Positions 10,433 through 22,683 of a stretch of DNA of 64,000 nt are shown in pieces; within the stretch, counting starts at the first letter, position 1; every line of letters starts with the position of its first letter. Origin of the DNA: Trichostrongylus colubriformis (Eukaryota > Nematoda > Chromadorea > Rhabditida > Trichostrongylidae); assembly GCA_963978905.1 (NCBI GenBank), contig OZ022259.1, positions 23,968,068 through 24,032,067 of the forward strand, given 5' to 3'. Made by a program: the position numbers and the translations under genes. The notes under the pieces are model-generated. The model was not told the origin of the DNA and ran no database searches. It saw only the letters and a list, made by a program, of their open reading frames with translations.

Positions 10433-11777
10433 AGTCATAATAATCTTCATCAGCTTTTCCCTGTAAACGAGGCAAAGTTCGAAATACATCGTACCGACGA
10501 GTACGGTCGCGTTGCGTCTCATACGTGATCTGACTGGACCAGGACACTCCAATTATGTCAGGTCACGCGAAGAGCCCTGCCGTAAGGCCCTTAGCGGGCG
10601 GTCTGTTCGCAGCGGGACCAGCGAGGCATTCAACGGCATGGTGGCGCAATTCGCATTTGGCGATGACCCATTTCGGATGTTTTAACGCCCATCTCAAGTT
10701 GGTTCATGGATTATTTGGTAGTAGCATTCAAATAGTAGACCAATTCAGTGCCTAGGCTATGCCATTGCTTACTATTAGTGTAATCTGACCTCGCCTTTGC
10801 GATCTTCGACAATATATGCCCCTTTTTTATTGAATACGATCGGTCGGTCATGTTGCTTCATTCGGTCATTTCATGAGCTTAGAAAATTACTGATAAATTG
10901 TAATCGTACCTATACACCTTTGTAGATTTTGCATCGTACCGTACATCCTCTGCGTCTCTGACCCACTCTTCCTCACTTTTCCGATATCCAATCAATTATC
11001 GATTGCCTTGTTGATAACTGAATCTCGCTGCAATTCATTTATCTTTTTGAAGATAAATTTTGACTATTACCATTAGAGTACACTTGTTGGGCTGCCTAAA
11101 CCCACTGAAGGGGCCTCATGAGTCAAAACTTTGTGAGAAAATTGTTTATCATCGTAAATATATTACAGTAAACAATGTTGTCAAACATAAAATGTAGTAA
11201 AAAGTGAGAATGAAAGAAACGTGGTGTGAAAGAAAGATGACATTGAGAAAAACCCGACGGATACAGCTGATAATGCACAATGAAAAAATCTCCAACGATT
11301 AACCTAGGTTGCCGTGGGTGTGTAGCATTAGGTCAGAACGGGCGTCGCGCTCGTCGCAATTTGGCGATTTGCCGCGCGCGGCACTTTCGGAAAGACGATG
11401 AAACTCCTTGATAAGTCGCGTGCGAAAAGTCGCAAAAATATGATGCCACGCTACATCGTGACCTAACGCTACACATGTGTTATTTCTATACTCAGCGAAC
11501 AGGTTCACGGCTCCTGCTTCTTCTGATCGCTTTCTTGGCAGGGTAACAGCCATGGACATAGATGGGACCCCACACGAATGAGATAGTGTTTGTGTGGAAG
11601 AGGCAGAGGCTGGTAAAGAACATTACTCAATTGAGCGCGGGGAGTTGGAGGTAGCTACGACGCTCCCTTGGAGCGACTGGACTAGGCTCAACCAAATGGA
11701 TTATCCTAGCCCCAAGTGCCCTACCGTTCTTTTCTATGAGCGTTCCACATACTCCTTTGTTGAATAATTGAGATTCC
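10433..11777. other. Convergent 3' intergenic region
   Basis: Lies between the stop codons of the + strand PHLPP-like gene and the - strand LRR gene, so it holds both 3' UTRs. I see no clear AATAAA close to either stop. The segment at about 11307-11568 is a MULE-like hairpin repeat. Confidence 0.6.
11307..11568. mobile_element. MULE-like MITE (family U), diverged copy
   Basis: GGTGTGTAGCATTAGGTCAGAACG at the left resembles the end of the element at 37510-37738, and the right side reads GACCCCACACGAATGAG. GC-rich repeats of GCGTCGCGC type fill the arms. Confidence 0.45.
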
Positions 11778-12023
11778 CTACAATAACAAAAAACCGACTA
11801 CTGACACAATTGTATAAACAGAAAATCGGTAACTAGCGATGGAGTTTGGTGCCTCCGGCTGACCAAGCATCCTGTCATGATTGGTGACGACAAAAGACGC
11901 CTCTGATGACGTTGTCGACGTCAACGTAGGCTTCGTCCGATAGCAATATTGTCGTAAATACGTGCGTACTGTTCGATGTACACCGTTCGCACCACAGTAG
12001 TTCACATCAGCGAGTCGACGGTC
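11778..12023 (-). CDS. LRR gene terminal exon: cap cysteines, linker, hydrophobic tail
   Basis: Acceptor GATTTTCTTTTCAG is near-perfect for a nematode. The exon encodes 81 residues: two or more cap cysteines, a TSTTSSE linker and a 15-residue hydrophobic end directly before TAG, the layout of a GPI-attachment signal. Confidence 0.75.
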   Translation of the reverse strand, partial: DRRLADVNYCGANGVHRTVRTYLRQYCYRTKPTLTSTTSSEASFVVTNHDRMLGQPEAPNSIASYRFSVYTIVSVVGFLLL

Positions 12024-15000
12024 CTGAAAAGAAAATCCGATTCGGTGGCTTTTACGTAAGCAGTGGTACCCCTCAGAAACCCAGAGTTGGCTGAGGGACA
12101 TCTTGCAGTCTCTCATCTGTAACCTTTTCCAATGGTCCCGATAATGCCTTGACGCATGGTAGATTTGATTGCATTCATACTCGGCGATTGCCGCGACCTC
12201 GCGATCAGTCGCCAGTTCGAACGCGGCCTCACCACCGTGCTGAGACAGCGGCTCGTATCTGATGCTAGACAGGCGCCCCTCCCTTTGTTCCAGACGGCAG
12301 CTATAGACTTATCTGGGGGTTTAAAGTGTCGCTCAGATCCCCTCCCCCCACGTCAAGTTTGCAAAGTTAGTTGACTGGTGGGAAGAGCATACGTAGACAA
12401 CCTCTGACTGGCGGATTATTTCGACCCAAAACTTCGGTATCGAACCCAAGCGCCAACTAACCTCATGCGCAGTCATCCATAGAAGATCACATCCACATTC
12501 GATGGTATTCTCTTCGACACGTGTTTGAACGGCTGACGATAGTAACGACTCCACCGTTTGAAGGGTATCGATGTGATTGCGAGCGATCCGAATCCTTCCC
12601 AAATTTATAATCGCTGAAAAGAAGTCGTCACTTGTATACTGACACTAATATTGCAAGAATCCGAGGAAAAATAGCAAAGGGATCAAAACAAAATACACCC
12701 AAAATAGGATTGTGACGGTGCGGTTGCTGAGCTGAATTGCACGGGTGTGTGCCATTAGGTCCTTGGAACAGAAAAATCGCTTGGCGGCTTGCGGCGTGTG
12801 ATGCGATGTGTGCGCCGTATGTGGTTGGGTCCTGAAGCGATTACGCCTAAAATAAAGCGCAGGACAAGATAGTCGCCTTGGATCCAACCACATTTGACAT
12901 CCCTAACTCGCACGCATCGCGTCGCAAGCCGGACGACGGGGGGCGAAGCCTGTCCTATTGAAGAGAATGGCAAGGAATCCGCGTGGAAAGGATCACATAA
13001 ACGAAGAAATGCAAGATGTGAACTCACAAGCAAATGCTCTGGCAGCAATCATACCGATTTGATTGTCGAACAGTTCTACTGTTTCCATTGTGCTCATACC
13101 GGTGAACGCATCGGTACTGATCGTGGATATCCGACTTCGTTGGATCAACACCTGAAGATCGATTACTGTCAGTCAATGTGTCCGATAAATCGTGATAATA
13201 GTCGATATCCTCATTGAACTTCAATTTTTTTTCAGAAAAAATGAATTCGCACTTTTTTTTTGCAAACTGGTAATTCTCACCGTAAGCCGTAGATCCCCTG
13301 TAAGAGCCTCGGTAGGGTAATGAATAAGAGGATAAGTTATCTGCGGAAACAACATAGATGTGCGTTCGTACCTGCCTCAGGCCGCCTCCATACTACGCAC
13401 CAAGACGGTACCGGCGGCGACGGCGGCACTCTGGTGACGTGCTCAAATTTTTAAAACGCTCGACCCAACCACACTACAGTATGATGATCGAGGCGAGAGC
13501 CCACGAAGTCGAATTCGAAATTGAAGTCTGGCACTATCCAATATCCAAGTTCGAATTCGCTGGCTTTCGCCACGATCATCATACTGTAGTGCTATTGCGT
13601 CGAGTATTTTACAACAGAGAGCGTCACCGAAGTGCCGCCGGTATTGTCGCCGGTACGCAAAGTATGGACGCAGCCTTAAGGAATCCTCCATGGAAATTTG
13701 AGTTCTTTTGTTACCCATACATCCATGTTGTATTTACTTACTAGTATTAGGTTGTAAGGAAAGGTGTGGCCAGTTTCTTCTGTTCACGAGATAAATCTAA
13801 ATTTGGAAGCTCGCCGACTCGGATCGACTTACTTATCACCTCCCCGGTAGTAAGAGGCCGCAGTACAGAAACTGCTCTACCAAAATAGGTATCGACAGTT
13901 GTCCTACTCAGCAGGAGTTTCCTAAAACCAGTTGTGACAGTTGTCCTACTCAGCAGGATCTCGCTTGACAGTTGTCCCTATCATGTTACGAAACAGTTGT
14001 GAGATGTGGGTGATGCCGTTACGATGTTCACTATACTCACTCGAACTTCTCAAATTTCGCGGCGATGACGGAATGATACGATCGGTGATCTTGTTTTACA
14101 ACCAGCTCAATCCTTGCTCCCGAGCAGGTCCCGTATTTTTACGAACATCTTTTGCCAACAAGAAAGCATAGTCAAAGGCAGTCCGCTGCGTTCTACTCTG
14201 GCAGTTGACACTTCGGGTGTCTTCCTGTTCTGCGTCTAATTTTGAAACTAGGATACGATAATCGTCGTAAGACCCAAGAACAATGGCGCAGCTAGCTCGA
14301 CCGTGCCACAGCTGCACGCCGTGTTGCGAAATCCTGTCCTAACGGTACACATCCCTACCAGGCCAAGTCTTTAAAACGGATCGTTGGCTGTTGAACAATA
14401 ACTGATTCTGACAAAACCACAATTTAAGGGCATAGTTACTAGTTATAAACTATACTAGCAACTGTGATTTGGTGTGTTGCTTCCTAACAAATCAATAAAT
14501 ATCCAGAAATCTAGAGGGAATTCCACAAAGCTCCTGCAAAAAAGAAGTGAGGAACCCCATGTGATCCCTCTACTTCGTGAGGAGAACAAGTGGAACATTC
14601 GTTTATTGCTGGCGGATTACAATTTCTCCGACAACGTATCGTTTCGGTGGTCTGCAGCCAGGCGTCTCCGATGACAAATGGTCGTCAACGTATGTCATTT
14701 TACAACATGTTAATGATGAAGCGATTACGTGTGTTGAAAGGTGGCCGACAGTTTTTACATGGGCTCTACAGATTCACACGGAACCCAGAAAGCACCGTCA
14801 ATAACAAAATTTCTGAAGATGGAGATATCTGTTCACACTAATCGACCAGCATATGAGAAAAGAACGGGTGCGTTTCGTAGAACAGAATTTCAACGCGGCG
14901 TGCGACATTTAGCACGATGCGTACGAGCCAGGCGTGTCGTACGCAGGTCTGTTGCGATTACCGTATTCTGCAATTACAGGGTGCGTTCTAACAGTACATA

Positions 15001-18000
15001 GCTGAGGGTACACGTCTTATCATTACCTTTGCTTGAAGTTAGTTCAGGATGTCAGAATGATCAATATAGTGACGAATAATATTCCAATATTAAAGCTTCC
15101 AGGTCAATCCCGACGTGAAATATAATATTGTAGAAAGCAACTCATGTGCAAACACTCGTAAAGCATTGCTTCACGCGAAAAAGGGGGTTTTGGGATGTTA
15201 GTTTCTATTTACTTCCAGCTCTTTCTGTTCGTGGTGGATGACCTGTGTCCGTTGCGAGCATTCACCGTTAAACTTTGGTAAGCTCTATTTTGAACAAATT
15301 TGTGAGTTTTAAGTTGGTTTATCCCCGATATATTTTGTTACGGCACACCCATTGCTGCTAAGAACATATGGACTTACCGAGGCTATTCTGTGCCCAAAAT
15401 TTTGTTTTAATCTATCAGGCATCATGGCAGCCGCGATTAATGTTGGAAAGATCGAAGAAGTGAAGTGTTCCTACTCACGGCTCGGATCGGTAGAGGCAGC
15501 CTCCCCTGCTACTAAACCCTCCCCCTCTCCCAGTGCCTGGGAATTATGTGTGTTGCGGTACTCACTAAGACTAATATTTGTATTAGAAGGCAATAGTAGA
15601 GCAGCATCCTGAAACGAATATGTAGCATATGATACCACGAAATTGTCGCGCGATCACCACAAGTGACATGCTTCGATCCTAAGCCCTGCTTCCAACGTCT
15701 CTCCCATATAAACACAACTACATTTTTGCATTGACGAAAGTTCAAGTGGGTGTCACAACATTTTCCTCGCGATGAGGTGCCGCTGCATCCACTAGCGTAC
15801 GATCTACATATTCACAATGGGATCAACAAGGCACTTGACGTACACAACGATACATTTGGTGATGTGACTCAGTTGGGGTGACCTGATACTCATGTCCACC
15901 TAAAAAGGCAACAGTGAAACAAACATGAGAGATTAACAGGAATCATCCACAAAATACAGCTATTCGTGATAGTCCCCTATGCTCGTTAGTAACGCTTTTA
16001 TACACAAAGAGACCTATGGTATGCAAGTGGGCCCATAGAGTATAGGAAACCTCTTAACGAAACAATACCAAAATTTCTGCAGCTTAGATCTTCTGAAATT
16101 TTTGCAGGTTTTGGACTTACTCGGGCAAGAATGAGTCGAACAAAAGGTTTCAGTGAGTAGTTTCGATTGCAAATTCGATTTTTCTGCTTCTTCCAATACC
16201 AGGGTCACCCATTGGCGGTAAGTACAGTGGTCCTGCGGCAGCAGTAAGTTGTTTGAGTTAAAATACGACTGTAGACTTTGAAACAGAGTCTATAAATAAC
16301 ATCTAATTTGTACATTTTCAGGTTTGATAAAGACGCTAGGCGCCGAAAGCTTGCCTATAAGGCTCAGATCTCTTTTGCAACCATTTTTTGCAACCGGTTT
16401 TGTGAAAGTTGTTTTGAGTCTTTTGGAATAGAATTTGGAAGTCTCACATTGCCTTACACACATTCAGATCAACATGAGGCTTTGGGACAAGACAATGCTT
16501 AAGTGCAAATTCAGGTTGCTTTTTTCACGCGGATCTGCCACTTGCTTCTTCGAGCGTTAATTAGACATGAAGGAAAGTTTTATAGATTTTTCATCAACAA
16601 ACAAATGCTAATGACACACAGCTCCTTTCGCCTCAACATCTTTTGAGCTAAAAAAAATAGCAACTCCATATCGAACAATCCTCTAGCGATACTCAACAGA
16701 TACGATTTTCCGGAGATTTTCAAGAAAAATGCTCAGCCGGCCTCAGGAATTTTCTTTTTTGAAAAGCCAGGTGCCAGTTTTATTTTTCCCGAGATACATA
16801 GTATCAGTTGGACGGGTTGGATTCGTTTAGACTCGACTGGCTGAGATCAGGACCACTTGAGCGCTCGCTGCGCTTCAAAGGCACCGGGAGGGGAAGGAGA
16901 AAGTGAGAACTAAGATTACTGTTCTATGAAAATAAAGCTTCCACTTTAGAAGAGGTGATATGTAACGAAACTCGATTTGTAAAAGCGCGGCTTGGGGCCT
17001 TATCAAGACCTTGCAGCACTGCGAGTCGCGCTGCCACACATTCGCAGGGGGGATGCCGGTTGAGGCAGGACAATGTTCGCGGTCAGCTGATTTAGCCTCT
17101 CTGCCCGTCTGCAGTCTGCCCCTGGCTGGTGACGCATAGGGGCTAGAGAGAGAAGGAGGTTTTAATTCCTATTTCTCGTTTTTTTGCCGTTTTGTTTCGT
17201 TCTTTCTCTAGTGTTATACTGCTGAGTACCCCGACTTTCATACTCCACAACCTGTGAACTTTACTCCTTACGGTGTCTTTTGCTAGATGGAGATGCTTTC
17301 TCTTGTAACATAGAAAAAGTCACAGGTTGCCCGTTTTTTATCTGTTTAAGACTTGGTTGCTTTCCACTTGTTCTTTCCAGAGGAAACGTGAGCAGTTTTT
17401 TCTTTCGCTGTAAAAAATCCGCAAAGTATGGTTCCCCCGAAAATTTTCTTATAAACAGCAAGGAAATCATCTCAAAGGCAGTGGTTACATCGACTAAGTC
17501 CGAGCAGAAGGTGCTCCATGCGCTCAATGTTCAAAAGATAGTGTAGCAAACTTTACTTGAAAAATCCTCTCAGATAAACCATTGGAAAAAGTAAAGTAAC
17601 AAAAAAAAATCAAAGGAGCAGATATAAACAACATTAGGAAAAGTGAAAATTTTTTTTTAAAAAATCAGTGAAAAAAGAACATCAAGTCGAACCTGGTGAA
17701 CATGAGCCAAATCTTCAAACGCTCGTGGTGGAATTTCGCAGTTCACCTCCTTCAGATGGACGATATGGAACCGTGTCGAATTTGTGAACAGCTGTGGTTC
17801 AATCACTGTCACACCGGTAATTGTGAGAAAATCCAACTTAAATATGAACTTCATTAGATTGCCAAAGAGTAATTAAGACACAATTGACAATTAAAGAAAT
17901 TACCTCTAATATTCAATTACAACAAAAGATAAAAATAAGTAAATAAAATATAAAAAATGGTCAAGTGATCGACTCTAAGATGTGAAGGTGAGTTTGCGCT

Positions 18001-21000
18001 CACCTGAGTGATTGAGGCGAATGCGTGTCGTGAGAGAGCCAAATCTGAACCTGAGATAGTGAGTTCCCTGATATTATGAGCATGCCTGGAACGCAAAGTG
18101 AATGGATCTTCTTCAATAAAAATAAAAAACGACCGAAATAAAATTGTGGTGGTGAGAAATAGGGATTACATTAAAAAATGGAGCTGTATTGTTGAAATAG
18201 GTTTTCGACATTCCAGTATGTCCAAGCAAGAGATATGTCCAAATAAGGGCTCATGTAAGATGTCGTATAGTATAATTATGAACAAATAAATAATAAACAA
18301 TCAAAACCGATGGCAACTTACCGGAATGCACTGCTATGTACTCGTTGCACGGGCGTTCGATGAAACTGAATTTTCACACCGAAGTCGTTGCCGATTCCGG
18401 AGAATGCACCTTTAGGAATTTCATTCAGCCGCATGCAGTTGGTGAAGCTGATCAGCCTGACGTATTTTCCGAATTTAAATTCCAGTTTAAGCTTTTTTGA
18501 ATTGATGTGGTAAAGACTTGAATAATATTTGATGACAGCAGATTAGTCGTCAGCCACAGATAATCCGTTAAATTATAAAAATTTAATAGCTCCACTTGTG
18601 AAAACTGTCGTAGGCGCTTTTTAATGACACGCCCGAATATTGATGTAGGAATCTTTGATGGAGTCGTATTCTGGCTGGTAGCTATGCATTTGGCCCACAC
18701 ACCATCCATCAATATAAGGCCGCGTTCATACTTTGCGTCGGCAGAGTGTTCACAGGAAGCAAGGCAGAGAGGCATGGGTGAGGTGCAGAGGCGACGCAGG
18801 CAACGATACAGGGAGACACAGATGGAGACGCAGAGACACGCAGCCATGCCCTGCCACCACCACCGCAAAGTATGAACGCGGACTAAGACGGTTTAAGTGT
18901 GCCGCGTTGAAGCCGGGCTAATATGTACATATATCTATTTCCTATTTACAATACCTATTTCCATAATTTTTCATGAGGTTACCCCATACTGGTGGCTTGA
19001 CTACAGTTTTTGGACGAGGGAAGAGGAGGAGGAGGGGTGGCATAAAACAAAAATTATCTCAACACTAGCTTGCGGAGGACAAACTTATCATTCTAATTCG
19101 TAATAAATTGTTTTGAATCACCAACGGGTCTGCTTTCAAGATGAATGAACATGCAGCGGTTAGTCTTGCAATTTACATTGGTTAAGACTACCCTTTCTGA
19201 AAGTTTTTTTCCTCTCCAAGTTATTTTTCGGCATTTAGTTAGCAACGTCCCGTTCAGGCCGGATCACGCGGGACGCCAACTTCACATCCGGTCGGCTAAT
19301 CGTGAGAATTGTTTGGCAAAGATTCGAAGCCGAGACACAGCCGTGAGCAGACAAACTCGCCGCTCAGCTTTACTTACACGGAAGGCCCATCAGGTCATGA
19401 TGAGCTTTCTCAAAACGGTTTTTTGCACTTTATAGGGTCACATACATGAAGCAAAAAACCGGTCTCAAATTTGGCTAAATGGTTTTGGGGGGCCCAGAAA
19501 ATAGTTGAGAGTTCGGTCCCCACTGAGGACAAACTTTTGCTTTTTTCTAGTTTTCATCCATTTGTGCTCATGTAAGGCCATATGTGCAACATTTGTGCAA
19601 AATTAATTTTTATTCTATCAGGGAACCGCTATCTCCAGTATTTTTGCGTACTAAGCGAATGATTGGTTTAGACCTGCCAACGCTCATAACAGGGGAAGTA
19701 GGCGTTTTCCTGCAAAGTACGTGTGATATTCATGCTCAGGGGGTCGAACTACCCTAGGTGACAAGTTTTCAGCCTAATCGCGACCAATAGTAGTACTACT
19801 GCCCTAGTAAAGAGCACCCAACGAAAGGAGATCGCTATCCGATATAAGTAAATATTGCTATCTTTTGCCTTCGCATGGTGTTGCTAGGTGCAGTTCACTT
19901 GGAATGTGTTGATTCTGCACATGCTCCATTGCATTTAATCGAGGCTGCTAGTTGTTCGTCTGTGCAAGTAGAGCAGTGACTTTGTGCCATGTCCACCCCA
20001 CTGTCTCGAGTTTGGGTCAAAATCTCAACGTGGATAATATTTTGTATCTAGGGCTAGTTGAGTCTCCTGAGCACGAATATCACACTAGTTTCGCAGGAAA
20101 ACGCTTGGCACGCTTGCCTGGGGCGCCGAAGGGTCCAAACACGTTATCCACTGAAAGCTTGCAAATGAGGTCACTTTCGTGCACCAGCGACGAAAATTAC
20201 AGTCATTTTGCATGTGCGGAAATAGTATAGCGCTGGACAAAGAAAATCAAGAAAATGCAAATGCGAAAATGTCGAGAGGATTTGAACCACAAACACCCCC
20301 ACTACCGTGCCAATGTCAATCCATCCCGCTATCCATTCGGCCATCCAACCACTGCAAGCACTCCAACCTGTGCATCCCCTATCAGTTTTCTTTGCTTCGT
20401 TAAACAGTTAACATGAGTGATTCTACATTTTTGAACCAGATCGCAGTGGTTTTGGCGTAGATTTGAAGACAGTCTTCTGATATGCATATACTGAACGCCG
20501 CAACTGGAAAGCATTGCAGCAAACTGGTCAAAATTGTTTCTTTCTAAGCAACTTTTGTCACTCATTTTCTGGGCCCCCCAAAACCATTCAGCCGAATTTG
20601 AGACCGGTTTTTTGCTTCATGTATGTGACCCTATAAAATGCAAAAAACCGTTTTGAAAAAGCTCACCATGACTTGATGGGCCTTCCTTGTTAGTCGAGAC
20701 AGGAGATCTTCAAAACTCCTTTTTTTGTATCAAAGCCGATCTCAAACACACCTTCCACAGTGGACGCTGTATCCCCAGACCGAGATATTCCTCAGAGCTC
20801 CGTGCATTCTAAGGCAGACCTGATGATCGTAACGGATCGCGTGACACAATTATTTGGTAATTGCGACTTGACCTTAAGTGGTGGCTGATGAACCGGGCTC
20901 ATGGCAGCCACCTTAAAGGCAGTGAAGCGTGAGTCCTTCAGCATTCACAAGAAGTCGAAAGGCCTACGAGCTTTTATAGAGGCCTGTGGGAGCGGTGCAC

Positions 21001-21638
21001 CCTTTCGAATTGGTCAATCATAAAATGTTGGGCGTTCTTTAGAATTTTACCGAAGTTTGAGGTTTTTAAAAATGCTAGGAAAAGAAAATTGTGAAAATGA
21101 TACAAAAATCAAAAATTAAGAGGATACACCAGTTCAGTTTCATTACTCGAGTGTTGCGCTTCCTACAATATAGCTCTCTCCAAAATTGACTAGTTTATTA
21201 CCACCCATTTAACCAATATCCTTTATGAATATTTACAGCGACTGCCTTCACCCTTTTTTGTCTCTTATAAGGTGGGTTCCCACGGATGATATTCTTTACA
21301 ACAACCATTCTCGAAATGGTATTCAATTCGTACCAGATCATATAGCCTACAATTGGAGAAGAAAATTGATAAATAAATAAATAATTGAATAACTGAATAA
21401 ATAAATAAATAATAAATAAATAAAGTAAGTACCGTAATTTTTTCATGTTTCTGAAGGCGAATTTCTCAAGAAATGTCAAATGATCACAGTGCTCCACATG
21501 AATCTCCCGTAACCGATCCATCCGACGAAAAGCGTTCTTCGGAATCGAGCGAATCGAGGCGTTGCGAATGACGAGCACCTCGAAACCGGATGGAATCGTG
21601 TTCGGAAGGGTGAGCACTAGTGGGCCAATACAGGTCAC
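11778..21638 (-). CDS. Leucine-rich-repeat surface protein, 7 exons (5' end missing)
   Basis: Exons, 5' to 3' on the - strand, are 21638-21433, 18456-18322, 18085-18004, 17836-17693, 13151-13028, 12613-12462 and 12023-11778. All phases match and give 362 residues to a stop. Successive LRRs read like IPSGFEVLVIRNASIRSIP, AFRNMKKLRLISFTN, AFRHAHNIRELTISG and AFASITQLDFLTITG. The sixth exon has the LRR C-terminal cap (IECGCDLLWM) and the last exon its remaining cysteines (VNYCG, RQYCY), then a Ser/Thr-rich spacer and a hydrophobic end (YTIVSVVGFLLL). Together these suggest a GPI-anchored or tail-anchored ectodomain; a secreted form is possible. Phase-2 introns after the K/R-L-R of repeats recall glycoprotein-hormone-receptor-type LRR genes, but no 7-TM exon is present. 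Signal peptide and N-terminal cap are not located. Confidence 0.8.
12462..12613 (-). CDS. LRR gene exon with C-terminal cap motif CGC
   Basis: Acceptor CTTCTTTTCAG, donor GTTAGT. Encodes the last LRR (LGRIRIARNHIDTL) and ECGCDLLWM, the CxCxLxW of LRR C-terminal caps. Phase 1 in, 0 out. Confidence 0.75.
12742..12965. mobile_element. MULE-like MITE (family U), intronic copy
   Basis: Starts ACGGGTGTGTGCCATTAGG, has the family centre GGTCCTGAAGCGATTACGCC at about 12825, and ends near CCTGTCCTATTGA. It sits in the LRR intron between 12613 and 13028. Confidence 0.55.
13028..13151 (-). CDS. LRR gene exon, two repeats
   Basis: Acceptor GATCTTCAG, donor GTGAGTTC. Encodes VLIQRSRISTISTDAF and VELFDNQIGMIAARAFA, both good LRR units. 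Phase 0 in matches exon 17693-17836. Confidence 0.75.
13379..13676. mobile_element. Palindromic MITE family P, copy 1
   Basis: Long inverted repeat: GGCCGCCTCCATACTACGCA on the left, CGCAAAGTATGGACGCAGCC on the right. Inner arms also mirror (CACTACAGTATGATGATCG). It abuts a fragment of family Q. Confidence 0.75.
13677..13741. repeat. MITE family Q fragment
   Basis: AAGGAATCCTCCATGGAAA, then TTACCCATA and TGTTGTATTTACT as in the full copies; the right half is absent. Confidence 0.6.
13894..13977. repeat. Short tandem repeat, 42-bp period
   Basis: GACAGTTGTCCTACTCAGCA occurs twice (13894 and 13936) with a third partial unit at 13967. Confidence 0.7.
13978..17692. other. LRR-gene intron, remainder
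   Basis: A diverged family-U piece lies near 14290-14360. I see no exon with both splice sites and coding character. Confidence 0.4.
17693..17836 (-). CDS. LRR gene exon, 48 codons
   Basis: Acceptor CATATTTAAG, donor GTTCGA. Encodes LDFLTITGVTVIEPQLF and a second repeat ending AFEDLAHVHQ. The 144-bp length is two 24-residue repeats. Confidence 0.75.
18004..18085 (-). CDS. LRR gene exon, single repeat
   Basis: Acceptor GCGTTCCAG, donor GTGAGC. Encodes HAHNIRELTISG..AFASITQ, one repeat; phase 2 in, 0 out. Confidence 0.75.
18322..18456 (-). CDS. LRR gene exon
   Basis: Acceptor TACGTCAG, donor GTAAGT. Encodes LISFTNCMRLNEIPKGAF and VQRVHSSAFR; phase 2 at both ends. Confidence 0.75.
18717..18883. 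mobile_element. Palindromic MITE family P, copy 2
   Basis: AGGCCGCGTTCATACTTTGCG on the left mirrors CGCAAAGTATGAACGCGG on the right, with TA on both sides. Interior differs from other copies. Confidence 0.7.
19380..20687. mobile_element. TIR element family S, copy 1 (1.3 kb)
   Basis: Terminal inverted repeats of about 125 bp (AAGGCCCATCAGGTCA...GGGGGGCCCAGAAAAT and its mirror at 20565-20687). The interior contains a - strand tRNA-like segment whose B box is the reverse complement of 20278-20288. A second copy lies inverted at 45454-46771. No transposase frame is seen. Confidence 0.75.
21362..21424. repeat. AAAT/AATA microsatellite
   Basis: Repeated AAATAAAT units interrupted by TTGAATAACTG, just 3' of the LRR exon at 21433. 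Confidence 0.8.
21433..21638 (-). CDS. LRR gene exon, first visible repeats
   Basis: Acceptor TGTGTTTTCAG, donor GTACTT. Begins VTCIGPLVLTLPNTIPSG, the end of an N-terminal LRR cap, so at least one exon with a signal peptide is still missing upstream on the - strand. Confidence 0.75.
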
Positions 21639-21829
21639 CTGAAAACACACTGTAGTAAATAGCTCTGTACTAATTATCTTGTAAGAATTAGAAGCAGTAT
21701 TGGGGAACATGAAGCTCTGAAGCGGAAATGGTGTACGTGGGCTCGGCAGTGCTCGATTCATTAAGCTTAAACTTGTCTCTGTCTGGTTCAAATGAAGTGA
21801 GTTCAACTCTTTTTAAAGAGCCTCTTATG

Positions 21830-21862
21830 CCGCGTACATACTTTGCGGCACCGACGGCAAAT
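21830..21862. repeat. MITE family P fragment
   Basis: TGCCGCGTACATACTTTGCG matches the family terminus; no right half is present. Confidence 0.5.
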
Positions 21863-21973
21863 CACTGGCCCGCCATTTCCAGACTCATAAAATAAGAAAC
21901 AATCAAACGATCAAAAATAGATAGCACTGATTTGCAGAGCTTAAGAGCTCTATCGATTAGTTATATGCAAACA

Positions 21974-22683
21974 TGTAGGAGTGCCAAAAGAGTAATTTTG
22001 CTCACAGCTCACATACGCCACGTATACAACATGGGGAAAAGAAAGAGATAAAAGTATTGGGGCAAAATAGTCTCGAAATGTTCCTTTAGAAACAGGATCA
22101 AGCTGAGACTCAATGCTTTCACCTTCATCAAAATACGGAGCCTTCAGTCGGCGCACCGGGCTTCAGAGCACCCTACAGTATCAGATTCGCTTGAAACAGA
22201 GCCAGGTTCCATGGTAGTTCTTTTGCAGGAAGCTTCCGACACAGAGCCTTGCTGCTCGGACAAGGCTGCTGTGATCCGAAGTGTCACTTTTTCCTACTTC
22301 GAACCCCCCTCTGAAGAGTTTTCAGTGGTAATGGCACGTTTAGGTTCTTGGAAACGAAGGATGTTGGGAGACTGGAAAAAACGGAGTACTCAAGGGTACC
22401 AGCCAATATGAATCCCCTTATGTAGACTCCCAGAGTGGACGGACCTCGGCAAAGTTGTGAACGAGAGCGACGAAATCTCGGATTTTGCCGTGTTGAGGTG
22501 ACACATGTTCACTCGGAATAGGTTCCCTATCCTGTAGGTGCAGAAGGCTGTTACGGAGTTTAGTGATAGCGAGGTCTGTTCTTCAATTTGGGGATGGAAA
22601 TTCCCCGTCAGAATTTGCTGAAGTCCGACTAATATAGGGTTGAAAGCGAAGGGGAAAAAATACTTTCCTGGCACCCCCTGTAC
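21974..22683 (-). mobile_element. TIR element family R, copy 2
   Basis: Starts TGTAGGAGTGCCAAAAGAG and ends CTGGCACCCCCTGTAC; interior is the reverse complement of much of 7405-8066. Confidence 0.65.
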
